From: Allomyces arbusculus
Lineage: Eukaryota; Blastocladiomycota; Blastocladiomycetes; Blastocladiales; Blastocladiaceae
DNA: 58,910 nt
Direction of reading: 5' to 3'
NCBI GenBank assembly: GCA_027604705.1
Contig: JADHYV010000097.1
Location: forward strand, 1 to 58,910
The position numbers were made by a program, and so were the translations under genes. This document shows, one piece after another, positions 54,074 through 58,910 of the stretch; the stretch's first letter is position 1; the number at the start of each line of letters is the position of its first letter. The notes under the pieces were generated by a model that worked only from the letters and a program-made list of their open reading frames with translations, did not search any database and had not been told where the DNA came from.

Positions 54074-56286
54074 ATGCACCCCAAATTGATACCCGACACC
54101 ATGCACGACAACGACGACGACGACACTATGCGCGACGATGACGTGCCCGCTCCACCACCTCCGCCGCCACCAAGCCAGTGGATCTACACGAGCGTCGCGC
54201 TCTGGCAAGCACCGCCGGAAAGCTCGTCCAAGAGCACCAACCGCGCCGATATTCCCGACGAAGACGATGGCGACGACGAGCTGCTCCCGCCCGCGCCTCC
54301 AGCACGCTCCCGCGCCGTGCCGCCGCGACCCATCAAGTCGCCACACGCCGCTGCCGTGCACTCGCCCGTTCTGCGAACCCCACACGCCGTGATTGTGCTC
54401 TCCGACACGGACGGCAGCGACGACGACAATCATGTACCATCCGCGCGGCCCGCGCCGCCACCGCCTCGGCGCCCGCCGCGCGTTCCGCGCATGTCGGCGG
54501 TCGAAGCGGCCGACGAGGAGCTTGCGCGGCAATTGCAGGCCGAGTGGGACATGATGGACGCGGCCGAGGCCGCCGCGGCGGGGTCGTCGTCGAGCCGGAT
54601 GGACGACGAGGCGCTCGCGCGCCGATTGCAGGCCAACGACGAGGAGCTCGCGCGGCAATTACAGGCCGAATGGGCGGCATCCGCCGCGTCTTCGTCTGCC
54701 ACGGCGGCCGGGTCGAGCGCGATGGCTTACCCACTTCCTGCACCCTCGCCCGCCACGCCGCATGCGGTCGCTCCACCACCTCGCATGTCGGCGTCCCCGA
54801 CGAAACCCGACGACGTGGCCGCGATCATTGCCAAGACGACGCCCGACTCGCGGATCGCGTTCGCCGACGAGGGCCCGCTGCTCAAATTGCACGAAAGGTT
54901 CATGTACTACAACCACCGATACTTTGGCGGGAAACTGTCGGCGTGCGAGGTGCGGTGGAGTCCGCGGATGACGCTGTGCGCGGGCCAGTGCCATTACCGC
55001 CCGCAAGAAGGGTACTGCTCGGTGCGGCTGTCGGTGCCGCTGCTGCAGTACCGGCCCAAGCAGGACGGGATCGATACGTTGTTGCACGAAATGATCCACG
55101 TACGTTCAATTGATTCGGCGATGCAGTTGGACAGAGTTCGCACATGAACTGACGCGGACGCGAGGCTAGGCCTACCTGTTTGTCACCGACGGCAACGACG
55201 ACCACGACGGCCACGGGCCGGCGTTCCACGAATGGATGCGCAAGTTGAACGAGCTCGAACCGGGGGCCAAGATCTCCGTGTTTCACACGTTCCGCGACGA
55301 AGTGAATGCGGCGCGCAAGCACGTCTGGAAGTGCAACGGGCCGTGCAAGGACCGGCCGCCGTATTTCGGGATCGTGCGCCGGTCCATGAACCGCGCGCCG
55401 CAACCGGCCGACCGTTGGTGGGCCGAGCACCAGCGCACGTGGTAAGTGACGCTCGCCGCGCTCGAGGAGGGAGGGAGGGACTGGATACTGACCACGGCAC
55501 GGGGCTGGACGCAGCGGCGGCACCTACACCAAGATCCAGGGCCCGGACATCGACGCCAACGGCAACCCGATCCCACCGAAGCCTCCCGCGTCCAAGCGCG
55601 CGCGCAAGTCGGACCCGACTTCTCTACCCGGCGAGGGCCGCCGGCTCGGCATGGCCGGCGACGAAGACGATCCGGACCCACCGCCGCCACCACCCGCCAA
55701 GCGCGCACGCACGACCAAACCCAAGCCCGCCGCCGCCGCCAATGACGACGGGAAGCAAAAATTGCTCGACAGGTACCTGCGGCCGTCGGACCCCACGTCG
55801 CCCGGGATCTTTATGGCACAGCCGCCGACACGCAGTATGCCCGGGTCCGTCACGCCGCCGTCGTCGCCGAGCTACGGACCGCCGGGGTCGTCTCCGTTGA
55901 AGGAGGAGGCGGGAGCGAAGACACAAGCGGAGAGGGCGCCGAGGACGCCCAAGACGCCTGCGCCGCGCGCACGCGGTGCGGCGGGGAGGAGGAAGAAGGG
56001 AGCGGCGGCGGCGGCGGCGGATGGCGTGGCAGCGGTGGCGAATGGCGGTGCTCCGATGGTCCCGCCGGTTTCCGCAGCAGCCATTGGCGGGCCGATACAA
56101 GGGCCGCTGGTCGGGCCCGCGGCCCTGCCGGCGGATGGTGGAGGTGCACGGCCTGTACCGCCGCTGCTTCCAGGAATGATGGGGGGTGCGTATGATGCAC
56201 CCGCAGTACCGGCGCCGCCGGCACCGCCAAGGCTCATGCGGCCGGCGTTTGTGGACTTGACGTGGAGTGAGGAGGACGAGGATTGA
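54074..56286 (+). CDS. Spartan-type DNA-protein crosslink protease (SprT domain)
   Basis: Exons 54074-55099, 55170-55441 and 55515-56286 give 689 aa. The SprT metalloprotease has CEVRWSPRMTLCAGQCHY, the zinc motif HEMIH (338-342) at the exon 1 end, and the third His in DGHGPAFHEWM. The zinc-binding module is KCNGPCKDRPPYFG plus HQRTCGGTY, whose Cys codon is split by intron 2. The N-terminal half has three UIM-like DE(E/A)LAR(Q/R)LQA units. A PIP-box-like QKLLDRYL lies near 513, and SUMO-interaction-like acidic motifs are AVIVLSDTDGSDDD (~105) and FVDLTWSEEDED at the C-terminus. It cleaves proteins crosslinked to DNA at replication forks. The start could be the in-frame ATG at 53765, but conserved content begins later. 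Confidence 0.9.
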
Positions 56287-58110
56287 TGACGACCAGAGAA
56301 ACACAATCCATTGGTTGATCTTTTCTTTGTTATTGGTGGGGCAGAGCCGCAACGAAATTGTTTTGTTCCGCTTGATGGTCAGGTCCATGCGTTGCGACTC
56401 ACGACGACGGCGATGACAGCGACCGGGTCTTGAGTTGGTTTGCAGCCGACTTTGAGACCGCATGGGCGCACATGATCATGCAATTCACATCTGCTCGCAA
56501 GCTGAGGTTGGTTTGATCATTTCATCGCATCGGCTCGGCGTCACGCCCGCTCGACTAGGATGACCGCGTTGCTTATGATCTCTCGCTTATTCTCCACCCA
56601 CCAGTTTGACATGACAGAACTATCACATACAGTTCTGGTGCGGCTGCCTTGAGTGGCACGCGGATGGTTGTGCATCAGTCGTTGCCAAAAAACAATGCAA
56701 TGTGTAGAGGATGGGAATGCCTGAAACTAGGCACTGGTGGCCCCCACGACCGGGGGTATCGCTAAGACACTTCGGAGAAAGTAAACTCTCAGGAATTATT
56801 CCCCACTTGTTCAACTCTGTACAGAATGGTGGCCCTTCTGCACATCATCATTTGTGGTGCTGGTCGCGGACGATCGGGCGCGGGTAAAACGGTGGGGCAG
56901 GTCGTGGCAGCGGGATGTACGGATTCAAGGCAGGCACACGGTGCGTCGTTCGAGCTGCTCGCTGGTCTTGTCTGTTGGCAGGAGAGAGGAGAGAGGGAGG
57001 GCAGGGAGGCGTCCCGCTTGTGCGGGTGGGGGCAATAAATACGCCACGGGGTGTCGGTCGGGTGGTGGTGGGCGGGCGAGACAAGTCAAGGCAGGTCAGG
57101 TCCGGTCAGCGAGACACAGCAAGGGCACGCGCGGCCCGCGGGCTAAGCGCAGATGACCGCAGCTCGATCACAATGCTGTGGGTCCGTGCGCCTGCAATGG
57201 AGAAGGAGAGTAGACCTCGGCGAGCACCAGCACCACAACTAACCCATTGGTAGTGCATCCGCAGCGGCAGCGCCAATCACAGTACGGAATGCGACATGAC
57301 CTCGCTCATAACAAGCAATCGCACGCCAAGCACGGAGGGGAGCTGGCCGCTTTGGCGGCGTCAAATCTCTCTGCGGTCCATGCTACCGTGCGTAATGCAC
57401 AGATCAGAGAAATGTGGTCAAGGACAACGAATATCACTGGCATGAATGATTGTTAAGTTCGTGCAGGGCCGTGGCAAGAGCCGCGGCAAGGACTATTCGA
57501 CGAAATGACGACGCGTTGAACGAATCAGCCTCGGCCGCGCCGCGCGAGGGCAAAAGTGCGTGGTGAACCGCTGAATTGATGGAGCAGCAGCGGCGGTTTA
57601 GCTGTGCGTGCGTCCTGGGCACTCAGCGGTGGCGAAAATAGTCAGAAAAGTGATCATGGCGCCTCTCCTCGTTTTGCAGTGGGTTGCAGGGCACTATCCG
57701 TGCGGATGGTGGTGTAGCATCGTGACTATGAATATTGATAAAGACTGCAAAAGGTCGAAGAGGCAGCGTCGCGTGGTGATGAACATGGCAGGTCTAATCT
57801 TGTGATCGACGCGCCTGCTGCTCACACCAGTTTCATTCTCCTTCTTCTCCGAGGTGATGTGAATTGATTCTGAGGTGAGAGAAAGCAGCTGGCATCAGGG
57901 GCTATATCTGCTATTCGGTGGTATTCACCAAGGCAGATCATTGTTGGTCGGCGCTGGTCGGCGTGAGTCGGTGTCGGTTGGCGTTCGTTGAGCAACTGCG
58001 CTTGTCGCACTCCCCTGGTTGCATGCTTCTGTAGAGAAGGCTTTGCCTGCGACTGGGTCATGTTCCCTGCGAAGCTGAGAGTGTACCTCCTTGACCCATC
58101 GGCCCCGAAA
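56287..58110. other. 1.8-kb intergenic region with a hairpin cluster
   Basis: No protein gene supported. On the plus strand 56719-56806 holds successive short hairpins: GCCT/AGGC, CCCCC/GGGGG, GAG/CTC and GGAA/TTCC. This could be a structured RNA, but it matches no class I know. The remainder is featureless. Confidence 0.35.
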
Positions 58111-58114
58111 AAGG

Positions 58115-58123
58115 TATATAAAG
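58115..58123 (+). promoter_or_regulatory. TATA box of the GRDP/DUF1399-type gene
   Basis: TATATAAAG lies 65 bp before the ATG at 58188, a normal core-promoter spacing. It is the clearest TATA box in the window. Confidence 0.55.
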
Positions 58124-58187
58124 AGAGGACACCCGCGCGCGCGATAGAACATTGACCACGCTTGCACCTGCGACCGCCAGGCACACC

Positions 58188-58910
58188 ATGTCTCCAGTTT
58201 CTGCTGCCGTCGCCATTTCCAGCCTCACCGTGCCGGTGGCTGTCACCAACCCCGGCACCAAGGCGACGCCGCCGACGGAGCCGACGCCGATCCTGGGGGC
58301 CAAGGACGCGCTCGCCGCGCACGCAGCCATTGTCAAGGGCGCGCAGGATGGGGACAAAGTAGACAAGGATGCCGTTGAGACGCTCGTGACCGCCATTGGC
58401 GAACGCACGGCCGCTGTCGTGTCGCGCGACACGGTGCTCGCCCACACGGTCCTTCTCGCCGCGTTCCACCAGCTGCGCGACGACACCAACGACGCCAAGA
58501 ACCTGTGCGTATTTTCGCGGCCTTCTGCTGACCGGACCGCCCACGAGCGATATGCTGAACTGGGATCTGTCTGATGCTTGTAGCGCGTTCCTGTGCACGT
58601 CTGAGGCCCGCTACCTCGCGTTCATGCGCGCGCTCGCCAAGGCCGTCGTGATGGACGCGTCATTGATCGAGAACCCGCCGCTCCCGCCGCTGGATGTGGC
58701 CATGTTTTGGCACTCGCACATGGTGCGCGGATGTGCCTGCGAGTGCTGCCATGTGCCTGCGAGCGCTGCCATGGCTTCAGCCAGCGGTTCAACTCATTGA
58801 TTCTGCTCCTTGTTACGGATGTAGCTGAGTCCGATCCGCTTCTCGGACGACATGCAGCGCTGCTTTGGCGATCAGATGCTCGATGTTGATTTCCCGCTGC
58901 TTCGCATGGT
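58188..58910 (+). CDS. GRDP-like (DUF1399) protein, 5' part
   Basis: Exons 58188-58504, 58584-58722 and 58825 to the window edge; the gene continues beyond 58910. After an Ala/Thr/Pro-rich start comes a helical region (VLAHTVLLAAFHQLRDDTND, then RYLAFMRALAKAV). The family motif is PPLPPLDVAMFWHSHM followed, after intron 2, by LSPIRFSDDMQRCFG. Plant and fungal glycine-rich-domain proteins share this W-H-x-H-M...SP..Y/F pattern. Molecular function is poorly known. Donors GTGCGT and GTGCGC and acceptors TAG keep phase. Confidence 0.75.

Noticed and set aside
53429-54658. Minus-strand open frame of ~409 codons
   Set aside because: It is antisense to the Spartan N-terminal exon and of Arg/His/Val-rich composition typical of shadow frames.
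56719-56806. Hammerhead ribozyme or TPP riboswitch
   Set aside because: The needed conserved cores (CUGAUGA...GAAA, or CUGAGA...UGAUCUGGAUAAUGC) are not present.

Overview
The window looks like nuclear DNA of a GC-rich, flagellated early-diverging fungus, most likely a blastocladiomycete (Allomyces/Catenaria-like). This is inferred from content and no search was run. The genes have short introns (mostly 60-90 bp, GTRNGT...YAG, several with a TACTAAC-like branch site). The gene set includes a dynein-2 type Tctex light chain, a presenilin, a villin/gelsolin and a family of Trp-rich ankyrin proteins. No tRNA, rRNA or CRISPR array was recognised.

Layout. 1-3.4 kb: a damaged unknown gene, then a clean three-exon hypothetical gene. 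3.4-12.4 kb: a gene-poor mosaic of dispersed repeats. It holds a 2.7-kb B-C-B'-C' inverted-repeat block, a ~150-bp SINE-like family, and CpG-poor relics of an LRR gene and a membrane protein gene. 12.5-26.4 kb: a dense housekeeping block with villin/gelsolin(-), UBC9(-), ankyrin-DHHC palmitoyltransferase(+), tyrosyl-tRNA synthetase(+), SSF1/Peter Pan(-), mitochondrial bL36(+) and an ATP-grasp ligase(-). 27-40.4 kb: an accessory block with three paralogous F-box-like/ankyrin genes (one stopped early, one truncated, one whole), a CpG-decayed fragment of a fourth, two PIF/Harbinger DNA-transposon relics and duplicated spacers. 41-58.9 kb: a second gene-dense block with CstF-64(-), Tctex1 light chain(+), R-SNARE(-), a MYND-finger presenilin(-), a disordered hypothetical protein(+), an amino-acid transporter(+), a hypothetical gene(+), the Spartan protease(+) and the 5' part of a GRDP/DUF1399-type gene(+).

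The genes do not form one pathway. Several pairs are head-to-head and share short promoter regions: UBC9/DHHC, SSF1/bL36m, CstF-64/Tctex and presenilin/47.5-kb gene. The items most worth a second look are the MYND-presenilin fusion, a 12-nt microexon that supplies the DHP motif of UBC9, a 316-bp perfectly identical tract shared by two otherwise diverged ankyrin paralogs, and a CpG-to-TpG/CpA decay signature in duplicated DNA.
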